Program-made: the position numbers and the translations under genes | Notes under the pieces: generated by a model | The model's database searches: none | The model's input: only the letters and a program-made list of their open reading frames with translations | Told to the model about the DNA's origin: nothing | Source: Treponema sp. | GTDB taxonomy: Bacteria > Spirochaetota > Spirochaetia > Treponematales > Breznakiellaceae | Direction: 5' to 3' | NCBI GenBank assembly: GCA_031281685.1 | Contig: JAITFA010000190.1 | Location: forward strand, 1-6,647 | Length of the DNA: 6,647 nucleotides | In this document: in pieces, positions 1 through 6,647 of the stretch | How the letters are laid out: every line of letters begins with the position of its first letter | Numbering within the stretch: position 1 is the first letter of the stretch

Positions 1-1
1 C

Positions 2-307
2 CTCAAGACCGGCTCAATCAACGGGACCCTTACCCTGGGCCGGGACGTGAAGCTCTCCGGCGCAAAGCTGAAGATAGCCGGAGACAATCCCGACGTGGGC
101 TTGTTTTTCGTACCCGCGGGCGGCGGCGCTGAGGTGAAGGTCGATCCCTCTGACCTCGTGGTGAACAACCCCTCCGAACTGATCGCCGTGATTCCGCCCC
201 TCTCCGCCGGAATCTACCGCGTGAAGCTCGTCACGCAATATTCCCACGGCAAACTCCTCAAAACTCCCCACACCTTCACCTTTGACAAAGACTTAACCGT
301 TGTCTGA
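2..307 (+). CDS. C-terminal part of a DUF4469-like domain protein (5' end outside window)
   Basis: The frame is open from the window edge to a TGA at 305-307, giving about 101 residues without a start, so this is the 3' end of a longer gene. A GTG at 47 is only an internal codon: the frame before it (LKTGSINGTLTLGRDV) reads as the same domain. The pattern fits the DUF4469 Ig-like domain: a 'GxxVKLSGAKLKIAGDNPDVGLFFV' type opening strand, then 'NNPSELIAVIPPL', 'GIYRVKLVTQYS' and 'LLKTPHTFTF' near the end. In known proteins this domain follows an N-terminal HU/IHF-like DNA-binding domain; that part would lie to the left and is not seen here. The molecular role of the domain is unknown. It converges with the large ATPase gene. 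The family call is from remembered motifs. Confidence 0.72.
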   Translation, partial: LKTGSINGTLTLGRDVKLSGAKLKIAGDNPDVGLFFVPAGGGAEVKVDPSDLVVNNPSELIAVIPPLSAGIYRVKLVTQYSHGKLLKTPHTFTFDKDLTVV

Positions 308-332
308 ATCCTCACCCCTGCCTGAGAGCCGT

Positions 333-389
333 TCCCCACTATGCGGGGAAGCATCTCCCCATTACGCGGGGGAGCATCTCCCCACTACG
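333..389. repeat. 23-bp tandem palindromic repeat, about 2.5 copies
   Basis: Two full 23-bp units (333-355 and 356-378) and a partial third (379-389) lie head to tail. Each has a TCCCC arm, a 7-nt centre (ACTATGC or ATTACGC) and a GGGG(G)A arm followed by AGCATC. Unit 1 can fold as TTCCCC (332-337) with GGGGAA (345-350). Unit 2 can fold as CTCCCC (355-360) with GGGGAG (369-374). The third unit keeps only its left arm. The array sits between two convergent genes, so its RNA would form tandem hairpins in the 3' region of the left-hand gene. The pitch is not a multiple of three, so it is not coding. Confidence 0.85.
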
Positions 390-413
390 TTAAAGTCTGT
401 CTAAGCTATGCGT

Positions 414-440
414 GAAAGGGGAATCACCTTTCCTTGTTTT
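414..440 (+). terminator. weak intrinsic terminator between convergent genes
   Basis: GAAAGG (414-419) pairs with CCTTTC (427-432) around a 7-nt loop, followed by CTTGTTTT. The stem is short and the T-run interrupted, so strength is doubtful. It follows the left-hand + strand gene by about 105 nt. In the other direction there is no T-run, so the large - strand gene shows no clear intrinsic terminator of its own. Confidence 0.4.
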
Positions 441-450
441 AGGAACTCAG

Positions 451-3237
451 TCAAATTAACTTGTGTTCTTTCGCCGCGGCGCTGAGGGCGCTGTTCCAGT
501 AGTGCGCTTCAAGGTATATACGCTTGGTTTCAGGCAGGTCGATACGGCTGGCGCGGCGCTGTAAACGCTGATTAGCGATACTGGCGGCAGTACCAAGATC
601 AAGCCCGGAAGCGCCAGACTCCTGCAGCATCCGGTAATAGGCGTAGAAGTAAAAAATGTCGTTCATGTCCATGTCGGGCAGGAGTTCGTCGCGGGTGAAG
701 CGCTGCATACGCTGCAGCAGTCCCGCACGCTCCTCGTCGCTAGTTGAAATCCGGCACTGGGCAAGGGCGCGGTACACAAAGCTCAGGCGATCATAGAGTT
801 CCCACTCAGGCAGTAAGAGCAGTTCGCACTGGGCAAACCCGCTGTGCCAGTCAGGGCGCTCGGTAAACAGAAAGGCGTTTTTGGGCATGTTGGTTTCCAG
901 TGTGCGGGCGAGTTCTACGGTCTTCTGATAATCACCATATACATAAGCAGCTTCCAGCTCAAAGAGCAGGGCGTCTCCATGGGAATCCGGCTTTTGCGGC
1001 AACGGCGTTTTTGCAAAGACCGCTGCGCGGTAGATCCATGCGGACACGGTATACTCCATTTCCTCACACGTGGGTCCTGCCGGATTCTCCTGAATGACCT
1101 TGAATATATCCAGAGCCTCATTATACGCGCCGATCTCGAAACGCAGCTTGCCCCGTAGGAAACGTGCGCGATCCACCCAGGCTGGCAGACCAGCACTAAT
1201 AGCAGTCTGCTCAGCGCGCTGGCAAAAGTGTTCGGCACGGGAAAGATTGCCAAACAGAAACTGGGCAATGGCAGCGTAATACGCGGACATACTCAGCTCA
1301 TCGAGTTGTCCAGCTTTTTCCGCATTATCAATGGCAAACGTGATGTAATCCAATGATTCGTCAACATGCCGTTCCGCAAGATTCACAATGGAAAACAGGC
1401 GATACACTGACGCTCCGCCAATCTTCCGGCTCTGACTGATTATCATGGCTTCTTTAATCATGCTGGATGCGGTATCAATGTTTTTTATTCCCAGGTTATA
1501 GCTGGCAAGGTTAACCAGAATCTGAATTCTATACCCAGGGAAGAAATTGCCTGTAGGCATTTTCTCTGTGAAGGCTTTGCGGATGGCATCCTCATCGCTG
1601 TGAATCAGGGCTTTGAGGGTATTAAAGATAAAGAGAATCGCCGGTACTCGCTCCTCGCCGACAACAGTATAAAAACGCTTTTCAGCAATGATCTCATCCA
1701 GGCGCTTGAACGTACCATTAATCACATCGCCGTATATCGCGTTCAGAATCAGCCGGTCGTCAGCCGTACCACCCAAGTTTGACAGCGCCTCAAGCAGGCT
1801 GAAACAGGCGCGGAACTTGCCGGAATGGGTCCAAGCAAGCAGGCGGTTTATGACAAGCCTCCGTATCAACAGTATCCGGTCACCCAAAATCTGTCCCGCG
1901 TACGCGGCAAAGTCAGGGATGCGCGGGTATGGATCTTCAAGCGCATCAATAACCCCAATCGTCATCAACATCTTGAAGGCGCGGTGGATCATACCGGAGT
2001 TCCGCTCCTCCTCCTCAAAAAGCTGGGGAAACAGGATGCCGGGGAAGTATGGCCGCATAATGCTGATCGCATAAGCCACTTCCCAGAGATCATGGGTCAG
2101 TTCTGGTTTGTTCTGGGTGTTGAAATCTTCAGACGCGAATTTGATAACCCGCGGGAACACGGTTTCCCACTGCTTGATGCGCTGATCAACGTCCGCTACA
2201 TCAGTCGCGCAGGTTCCATAAACCTGAAGCTCAACCCGATCCGGCAGGCTTACGAACACGTCCATCACGATCTGGCTGGCAGTATCGTCAGCCAGATGGA
2301 TGTTTTCGATAATAAGGACAGCCGGGCATTTGCGGTTTTTCATTACAGCGATATACACCGCTAGTACCTTTTGGAAAAAGATTCGCGCCTTTTGCGTGAG
2401 GTAGTCTGAATACTCCTCCAGCAGACGCTCACGGAAGAGCAGGGCTGCAAGGGTATCCAGCTCTTCGAGCATTTCAGAACGGATATACTCGTTTACAAAG
2501 GCGCGAATCGCGGGGGAGAGCATATCGGCGAAACAGCCAATACCGCTCCGCTCGGCGAAGCGAAGCACCAGCGGCGGTAGTTTCCGCATCATGTCAGTGC
2601 AAAAGTGGTACAAGCCGTCGCGTTTACCGATGAACAGCGGACCTGCCAGCAACACGTTTCGCCGCGATCCAGCCATAATGACCCGTCCGATCTTTTCTCG
2701 GAAGGGGAACGGATCAAACGCGCTTTCTTTCTCCAGCGTGGTTTCAATACTCACAAGTTGGGCATAACCGTCGATAAGGGAAACCATACCTTCCAAGTAA
2801 TCAAAGCCGCCCATGTTTGGTGGCGGTGTTTTCAGGTCTATAATTCTTTCGTCCATACGCGCATACGCGCTTAACGGTTCCTGAACTATTGGCGCAAACC
2901 AGACACTGGTTCCACCCGGTCGGGCGGCAAGGGCGCTACAGAGCCGTCCCATCTCGTAATCCTCCACATCGCGGCAAATCACCAGTGAAAACCCATATAA
3001 CTCAGTCTCAGCCCCCGCAAGCAGGGCGCGGATTGACTCAATAACCGTGAGGATAGTCAGCCAGATGCCAAGCGTATGTTCATCAAACGATCCGATTATA
3101 ATCCGGTGCTTCTGCTCGGTCTTCCCCCCCGCGCTCTCAATAGCCCTGACAATAGCTTCTTCCAATAACATGATTAGGTCCGGCCTGACCCGTCGGAGCT
3201 GCGCCCTGAATCGCAGGAAAAACAACATCTGTATCAT
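451..3237 (-). CDS. large STAND/AAA_16-like ATPase with C-terminal TPR-like repeats, degenerate P-loop
   Basis: This is a 928-residue, probably cytoplasmic protein with no convincing signal peptide. Residues 1-180 match no domain I recognise; about 45-130 look like an alpha/beta domain (RIIIGSFDEHTLG, GFSLVICRD). Residues 194-207 form a P-loop-like strand and loop, NVLLAGPLFIGKRD. The spacing fits GxxxxGK[ST], but Arg206 replaces the Ser/Thr. Residues 306-318, AVLIIENIHLADD, resemble the Walker B 'hhhhEDxHxAD' of AAA_16/STAND and cyclase-associated ATPases. A helical, possibly winged-helix region follows (about 385-470), then TPR-like helical pairs (about 570-720, e.g. 'YYAAIAQFLFGNLSRAEHFCQRAEQ') and more helices to the C-terminus. 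A signalling or regulatory switch with a TPR sensor is inferred from architecture; no ligand or target can be named. There is no Shine-Dalgarno before ATG 3237. Met4 and Met23 (codon 3169-3171) are alternative starts. Confidence 0.75.
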   Translation of the reverse strand: MIQMLFFLRFRAQLRRVRPDLIMLLEEAIVRAIESAGGKTEQKHRIIIGSFDEHTLGIWLTILTVIESIRALLAGAETELYGFSLVICRDVEDYEMGRLCSALAARPGGTSVWFAPIVQEPLSAYARMDERIIDLKTPPPNMGGFDYLEGMVSLIDGYAQLVSIETTLEKESAFDPFPFREKIGRVIMAGSRRNVLLAGPLFIGKRDGLYHFCTDMMRKLPPLVLRFAERSGIGCFADMLSPAIRAFVNEYIRSEMLEELDTLAALLFRERLLEEYSDYLTQKARIFFQKVLAVYIAVMKNRKCPAVLIIENIHLADDTASQIVMDVFVSLPDRVELQVYGTCATDVADVDQRIKQWETVFPRVIKFASEDFNTQNKPELTHDLWEVAYAISIMRPYFPGILFPQLFEEEERNSGMIHRAFKMLMTIGVIDALEDPYPRIPDFAAYAGQILGDRILLIRRLVINRLLAWTHSGKFRACFSLLEALSNLGGTADDRLILNAIYGDVINGTFKRLDEIIAEKRFYTVVGEERVPAILFIFNTLKALIHSDEDAIRKAFTEKMPTGNFFPGYRIQILVNLASYNLGIKNIDTASSMIKEAMIISQSRKIGGASVYRLFSIVNLAERHVDESLDYITFAIDNAEKAGQLDELSMSAYYAAIAQFLFGNLSRAEHFCQRAEQTAISAGLPAWVDRARFLRGKLRFEIGAYNEALDIFKVIQENPAGPTCEEMEYTVSAWIYRAAVFAKTPLPQKPDSHGDALLFELEAAYVYGDYQKTVELARTLETNMPKNAFLFTERPDWHSGFAQCELLLLPEWELYDRLSFVYRALAQCRISTSDEERAGLLQRMQRFTRDELLPDMDMNDIFYFYAYYRMLQESGASGLDLGTAASIANQRLQRRASRIDLPETKRIYLEAHYWNSALSAAAKEHKLI

Positions 3238-3243
3238 GGAGAA

Positions 3244-3272
3244 ATTATAGACTTAATAGCCTTAAAAGATAA
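3244..3272 (-). promoter_or_regulatory. candidate promoter of the ATPase/TPR gene, leaderless geometry
   Basis: On the - strand a perfect TATAAT (3244-3249) ends 6 nt before the ATG at 3237. The hexamer 17 bp upstream, TTATCT (3267-3272), matches the -35 consensus at only 3 of 6 positions. Initiation about 7 nt after the -10 box would fall on the A of the ATG, giving an mRNA with no leader, which agrees with the missing Shine-Dalgarno. Alternatively translation starts at a downstream Met. Confidence 0.45.
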
Positions 3273-3277
3273 GGGGC

Positions 3278-3312
3278 AAAATATTGCGGGGGCGAATAAT
3301 CATTCACCCCCG
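3278..3312 (-). terminator. intrinsic terminator of the abfA-araD operon
   Basis: A stem-loop lies 6 nt after the araD stop codon. Arms 3288-3292 (GGGGG) and 3307-3311 (CCCCC) pair, extended by the outer C3287-G3312 pair and, past one mismatch, by GAAT with ATTC around a 4-nt loop. On the - strand it is followed by GCAATATTTT, a short imperfect T-run. It separates the arabinose operon from the ATPase gene, which therefore probably needs its own promoter. Confidence 0.7.
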
Positions 3313-3318
3313 GCGTTA

Positions 3319-4017
3319 CTATCGCTGGCCGTAATACGCGGCAGGACCGTGTTTGCGTTCCCAGTGTTTGCGGACTATATGTTCCGGCAGGGGTTGAATC
3401 TGCGGATCAAGGCTCACGGTGAGATACGCCATCTTGCATATCTCTTCTAACACCGCCGCGTGATACACCGACTGCGTAGCGCTTTTGCCCCAAGTGAAGG
3501 GACCATGCCCCGCCACTAGTATCATCGTCGTACCCTCGCTGCTAAGGGCGCGGTCTTTACACGTTTTTACTATGAGATTGCCGGTCTCAAGCTCATAGTT
3601 GCGCTTTACCGCCTCCTCGTCCATGAACGGACTACAGGGAATGACCGTATCGCTATGATCCGCGTGGGTTGTGCCTAGAAGCGGAACATCACGCCGCGCC
3701 TGCGCCCACGCCACAGCATAGGCCGAGTGGGTATGGGTAACGCCGCGAATGTTGGGGAACTCGCGGTAGAGGATGCGGTGGGTTTCGGTGTCAGAGGAAG
3801 GCTTGAGCTTGCCTTCAATAAGCGCGCCGTCCAAGTCCAGCACGACCATTGATTCAGGGTCCAGCGCGTCATACGCTACGCCTGACGGCTTTATGGCAAA
3901 CACCTCGCCGTCAAAGGCAGACACATTACCCCATGTGTAGATGGCGAGGTTCCGGCGCGGAATCTCGCGGTTCGCCTCAAACGCTTCCTCCCGAAGCGTC
4001 TTGTATTTGTCTGCCAT
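3319..4017 (-). CDS. araD: L-ribulose-5-phosphate 4-epimerase
   Basis: The 232-residue product is a class II aldolase/epimerase family enzyme converting L-ribulose 5-phosphate to D-xylulose 5-phosphate, the last step of bacterial L-arabinose catabolism; it is cytoplasmic and zinc-dependent. From the chosen start, the landmarks fall on the E. coli AraD numbers: Asp76 in KPSSDT, zinc ligands His95 and His97 in THTHS, Asp120 in TTHAD, His171 in GHGPF, and Tyr229 in the C-terminal AAYYGQ. TWGNVS (28-33) and IKPSG (42-46) are also typical. An in-frame start 10 codons upstream would overlap the preceding gene by 28 nt. I reject it because ATG 4017 sits 2 nt after the upstream TGA, gives the family's usual length and aligns with E. 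coli. No strong Shine-Dalgarno is seen, so translational coupling is likely. Paralogues such as UlaF and SgbE do the same reaction in other pathways; the arabinofuranosidase neighbour supports arabinose. Confidence 0.95.
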   Translation of the reverse strand: MADKYKTLREEAFEANREIPRRNLAIYTWGNVSAFDGEVFAIKPSGVAYDALDPESMVVLDLDGALIEGKLKPSSDTETHRILYREFPNIRGVTHTHSAYAVAWAQARRDVPLLGTTHADHSDTVIPCSPFMDEEAVKRNYELETGNLIVKTCKDRALSSEGTTMILVAGHGPFTWGKSATQSVYHAAVLEEICKMAYLTVSLDPQIQPLPEHIVRKHWERKHGPAAYYGQR

Positions 4018-4019
4018 GC

Positions 4020-5591
<1,572 letters not shown>

Positions 5592-5614
5592 CTAAAACGG
5601 CGAAGAGAGAACCC

Positions 5615-5620
5615 GATAAT
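5615..5620 (+). promoter_or_regulatory. -10-like box before the TmrB-family gene
   Basis: GATAAT (5 of 6 to TATAAT) ends 6 nt before the ATG at 5627. No good -35 is found 16-18 bp upstream. The only purine-rich stretch that could serve as a ribosome binding site, GAAGAGAGA (5602-5610), is 16 nt from the ATG, which is too far. A leaderless transcript is possible. Confidence 0.3.
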
Positions 5621-5626
5621 AATTGT

Positions 5627-6226
5627 ATGATTATATGGATAAACGGGGCTTTTGGAAGCGGCAAAACACAAACCGCGTTTGAATTAAACAGAAGGCTGGA
5701 TAATTCTTTCGTTTATGATCCGGAAAACATTGGCTATTTCTTCAGAAGAAATGAGCCTGCGGGAATATTAAAGAACAATTTTCAGGACGAACCATTGTGG
5801 AGAATGTTTAATTATGAAATTATCAAACATATAGTCTCGAAATACAATGGTTATGTAATTATTCCAATGACACTATATAACAAAAACTATTTTGAGGAAA
5901 TTATCGGAAAATTACGCGATGAACATATAAAAATAGATCATTATATATTGGGCGCGAACAGGGAAACAATCCTGAAAAGATTGTCAAAAAGGCTGGAGAA
6001 AAAGGACGGCTGGGCCGCAAAACAAATAGATAATTGTATAAACGGTTTTAATGAACTACTAGGCAAAAGTTTTTATATAGACACTAACACATTAAGCGTG
6101 TATGACGTGGTGGAAGAAATAGCGGTAAAATCCAGTCTGGCATTAAAGAAAGACAGGGATATAAAAATAGTCAGAAAAATAAAACGAATAATAGTCCAGA
6201 TAAAGCACATCAGGTTATTTGTATAA
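5627..6226 (+). CDS. tmrB: TmrB-family P-loop protein (tunicamycin-resistance type)
   Basis: The 199-residue product is very close in pattern to Bacillus subtilis TmrB (197 aa), an ATP-binding, membrane-associated protein that confers tunicamycin resistance. The N-terminus MIIWINGAFGSGKTQTAFEL carries a Walker A (GAFGSGKT, 7-14). Other shared stretches are VYDPENIG (29-36), PLWRMFNYE (56-64), VIIPMT (77-82), YFEEIIGKLR (88-97), LKRL (116-119) and WAAKQID (129-135). The tail (about 176-199, KIVRKIKRIIVQIKHIRLFV) is basic and amphipathic, as in TmrB, where it serves membrane attachment. An in-frame ATG at 5534 would add 31 residues with no family counterpart and overlap the abfA promoter, so 5627 is chosen. 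GC is very low (18 of 60 in 5761-5820, 16 of 60 in 5881-5940), suggesting horizontal origin. It is divergent from abfA and functionally unrelated. The real substrate here is unknown. Confidence 0.9.
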   Translation: MIIWINGAFGSGKTQTAFELNRRLDNSFVYDPENIGYFFRRNEPAGILKNNFQDEPLWRMFNYEIIKHIVSKYNGYVIIPMTLYNKNYFEEIIGKLRDEHIKIDHYILGANRETILKRLSKRLEKKDGWAAKQIDNCINGFNELLGKSFYIDTNTLSVYDVVEEIAVKSSLALKKDRDIKIVRKIKRIIVQIKHIRLFV

Positions 6227-6227
6227 A

Positions 6228-6365
6228 ATGATTAAAAGCGCCTGCCGGAGTTTCAATAACAGGTTTATGGGGCAATTAAGCAGACATATAGGTAATACTC
6301 CATTAAACAATGCTAATAGCCCATGTTACGCGGAATTGGCATACAATTCTGAAAGAATAGCATAA
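6228..6365 (+). CDS. doubtful 45-aa ORF after the TmrB-family gene
   Basis: ATG 6228 lies 1 nt after the TmrB-family stop (TAA-a-ATG) and the frame runs 45 codons to TAA at 6363-6365. The product (MIKSACRSFNNRFMGQLSRH...) matches nothing I know, has no membrane segment, and there is no clear Shine-Dalgarno. The tight spacing would allow translational coupling, but an open frame of this size can occur by chance. The rest of 6227-6430 holds no other supported gene on either strand. Confidence 0.18.
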   Translation: MIKSACRSFNNRFMGQLSRHIGNTPLNNANSPCYAELAYNSERIA

Positions 6366-6420
6366 CGGTATGGGCGGTTATATACTTAGTTTATACAGTG
6401 ATTATCTGTTGATAAGCGGT

Positions 6421-6460
6421 AGAAAAACAACAGCAACCGGATTATCGGAGCCGGTTGCTG
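6421..6460 (-). terminator. strong intrinsic terminator for a - strand unit coming from the right
   Basis: CAGCAACCGG (6431-6440) and CCGGTTGCTG (6451-6460) form a perfect 10-bp stem with a 10-nt loop. Read on the - strand it is followed by TTGTTTTTCT, a good T-run; on the + strand it is followed only by CCCAAGGTTTT. It therefore mainly ends transcription entering from the right, after the repeat array. It may also stop read-through from the TmrB-family gene weakly. Confidence 0.8.
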
Positions 6461-6475
6461 CCCAAGGTTTTACCC

Positions 6476-6643
6476 CTACACCTTAAGGGTTTTGACTCCA
6501 CGCCCTGAGGATTGAAGTCCACGCCCTGAGGTTTTGACTCCACGCCTCAGGGATTCAAGTCCACGCCCTGAGGTTTTGACTCCACGCCTCAGGGATTCAA
6601 GGCCCCGCACAGCGGGGTGTACTCCACGCGTCAGGGCTGCAGG
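6476..6643 (-). other. open heptapeptide-repeat frame through the 21-bp array, coding status uncertain
   Basis: One - strand frame is open for 55 codons through the array, ending in TAG (6476-6478), 15 nt before the terminator stem. It reads as a basic heptapeptide repeat alternating RGVKTSG and RGLESLR, with a variant RGVHPAV. The other two - frames and all + frames are closed by TGA within the repeats. No ATG start exists, and an in-frame TGA at 6644-6646 closes it upstream. It could be the decayed C-terminal tail of a gene to the right, or a non-coding array that is open only because its pitch is seven codons. I favour the second slightly. Confidence 0.25.
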
Positions 6644-6647
6644 TCAA
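6476..6647. repeat. 21-bp tandem array with alternating inverted core, continuing off the window
   Basis: Units begin at 6497, 6518, 6539, 6560, 6581, 6602 and 6623, an exact 21-bp pitch, with a degenerate unit at 6476 and a probable next unit at 6644. Most units are TCCACG, an 8-bp core, then a 7-bp tail (TTTTGAC, ATTGAAG or ATTCAAG). Units 6518 and 6560 are identical; 6539 and 6581 are identical. The core is CCCTGAGG in units 6497, 6518 and 6560 and its reverse complement CCTCAGGG in 6539 and 6581. Unit 6602 is replaced by a GCCCCGC-ACA-GCGGGG palindrome. There are no spacers, so it is not CRISPR. Confidence 0.92.

Larger units (their letters stand above)
5600..6430. other. AT-rich island carrying the TmrB-family gene
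   Basis: From about 5600 the sequence becomes markedly AT-rich, through the TmrB-family gene and its trailing 200 bp, and returns to GC-rich at the terminator stem near 6431. I see no transposase, integrase or tRNA at the edges and no clear flanking direct repeat, so the mode of entry is unresolved. Boundaries are approximate and judged by eye. Confidence 0.55.

Noticed and set aside
14..271. - strand open frame opposite the DUF4469-like end
   Set aside because: The + strand frame gives the recognisable domain pattern; the - strand product matches nothing and lacks a ribosome binding site.
1825..2364. 180-codon + strand open frame inside the ATPase gene
   Set aside because: It is antisense to a well-supported 928-codon gene, has no recognisable domain, and its composition follows from the opposite coding strand.
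6402..6415. Short hairpin TTATC-TGTT-GATAA as a + strand terminator
   Set aside because: Only 5 AT-rich pairs and no T-run after it.
6476..6647. CRISPR array
   Set aside because: Units are contiguous at 21 bp with no unique spacers, and no cas gene is seen. The same applies to the 23-bp array at 333-389, although its CCCC...GGGG palindrome superficially recalls type I-E repeats.

Overview
The window looks like a spirochaete chromosome, most plausibly a gut-type Treponema. I base this on the family mix (a DUF4469-type C-terminus, a large ATPase/TPR protein), the roughly 50-60% GC of most genes, and intergenic palindromic tandem repeats. No rRNA or other phylogenetic marker is present, so the assignment is tentative.

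Layout, left to right: (1) 2-307, + strand, the 3' end of a gene ending in a DUF4469-like Ig-fold domain. (2) 308-450, a convergent intergenic gap with a 23-bp tandem palindromic repeat and a weak stem-loop terminator. (3) 451-3237, - strand, a 928-residue signalling-type ATPase (STAND/AAA_16-like) with a C-terminal TPR-like half and a P-loop lacking its Ser/Thr. (4) 3319-5510, - strand, a compact two-gene arabinose operon: a GH51 intracellular alpha-L-arabinofuranosidase, then L-ribulose-5-phosphate 4-epimerase (araD) after a 2-nt gap, closed by an intrinsic terminator. (5) 5511-5626, a divergent regulatory gap with a perfect -35 box and a palindrome overlapping it. (6) 5627-6226, + strand, a TmrB-family P-loop protein (tunicamycin-resistance type) of strikingly low GC, probably acquired horizontally. 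(7) 6227-6430, an AT-rich tail with one doubtful 45-codon ORF. (8) 6421-6460, a perfect 10-bp stem terminator for - strand transcription arriving from the right. (9) 6476-6647, an exact 21-bp-pitch tandem array that runs off the window edge.

The arabinose genes work together. The GH51 enzyme releases L-arabinose from short arabino-oligosaccharides in the cytoplasm, and AraD performs the last step that turns it into D-xylulose 5-phosphate for the pentose phosphate pathway. The isomerase, kinase, transporter and regulator are not in the window. The ATPase gene is separated from the operon by the terminator and appears to have its own promoter.

No complete new defence or mobile system is visible. 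The least explained structure is the right-hand 21-bp array. It lies just upstream of a strong - strand terminator, keeps one - strand frame open as a heptapeptide repeat, and has a core octamer that flips orientation between units so that several mutually exclusive hairpins are possible. A second oddity is that two unrelated genes both have a -10-like hexamer ending exactly 6 nt before the ATG, which would give leaderless mRNAs.
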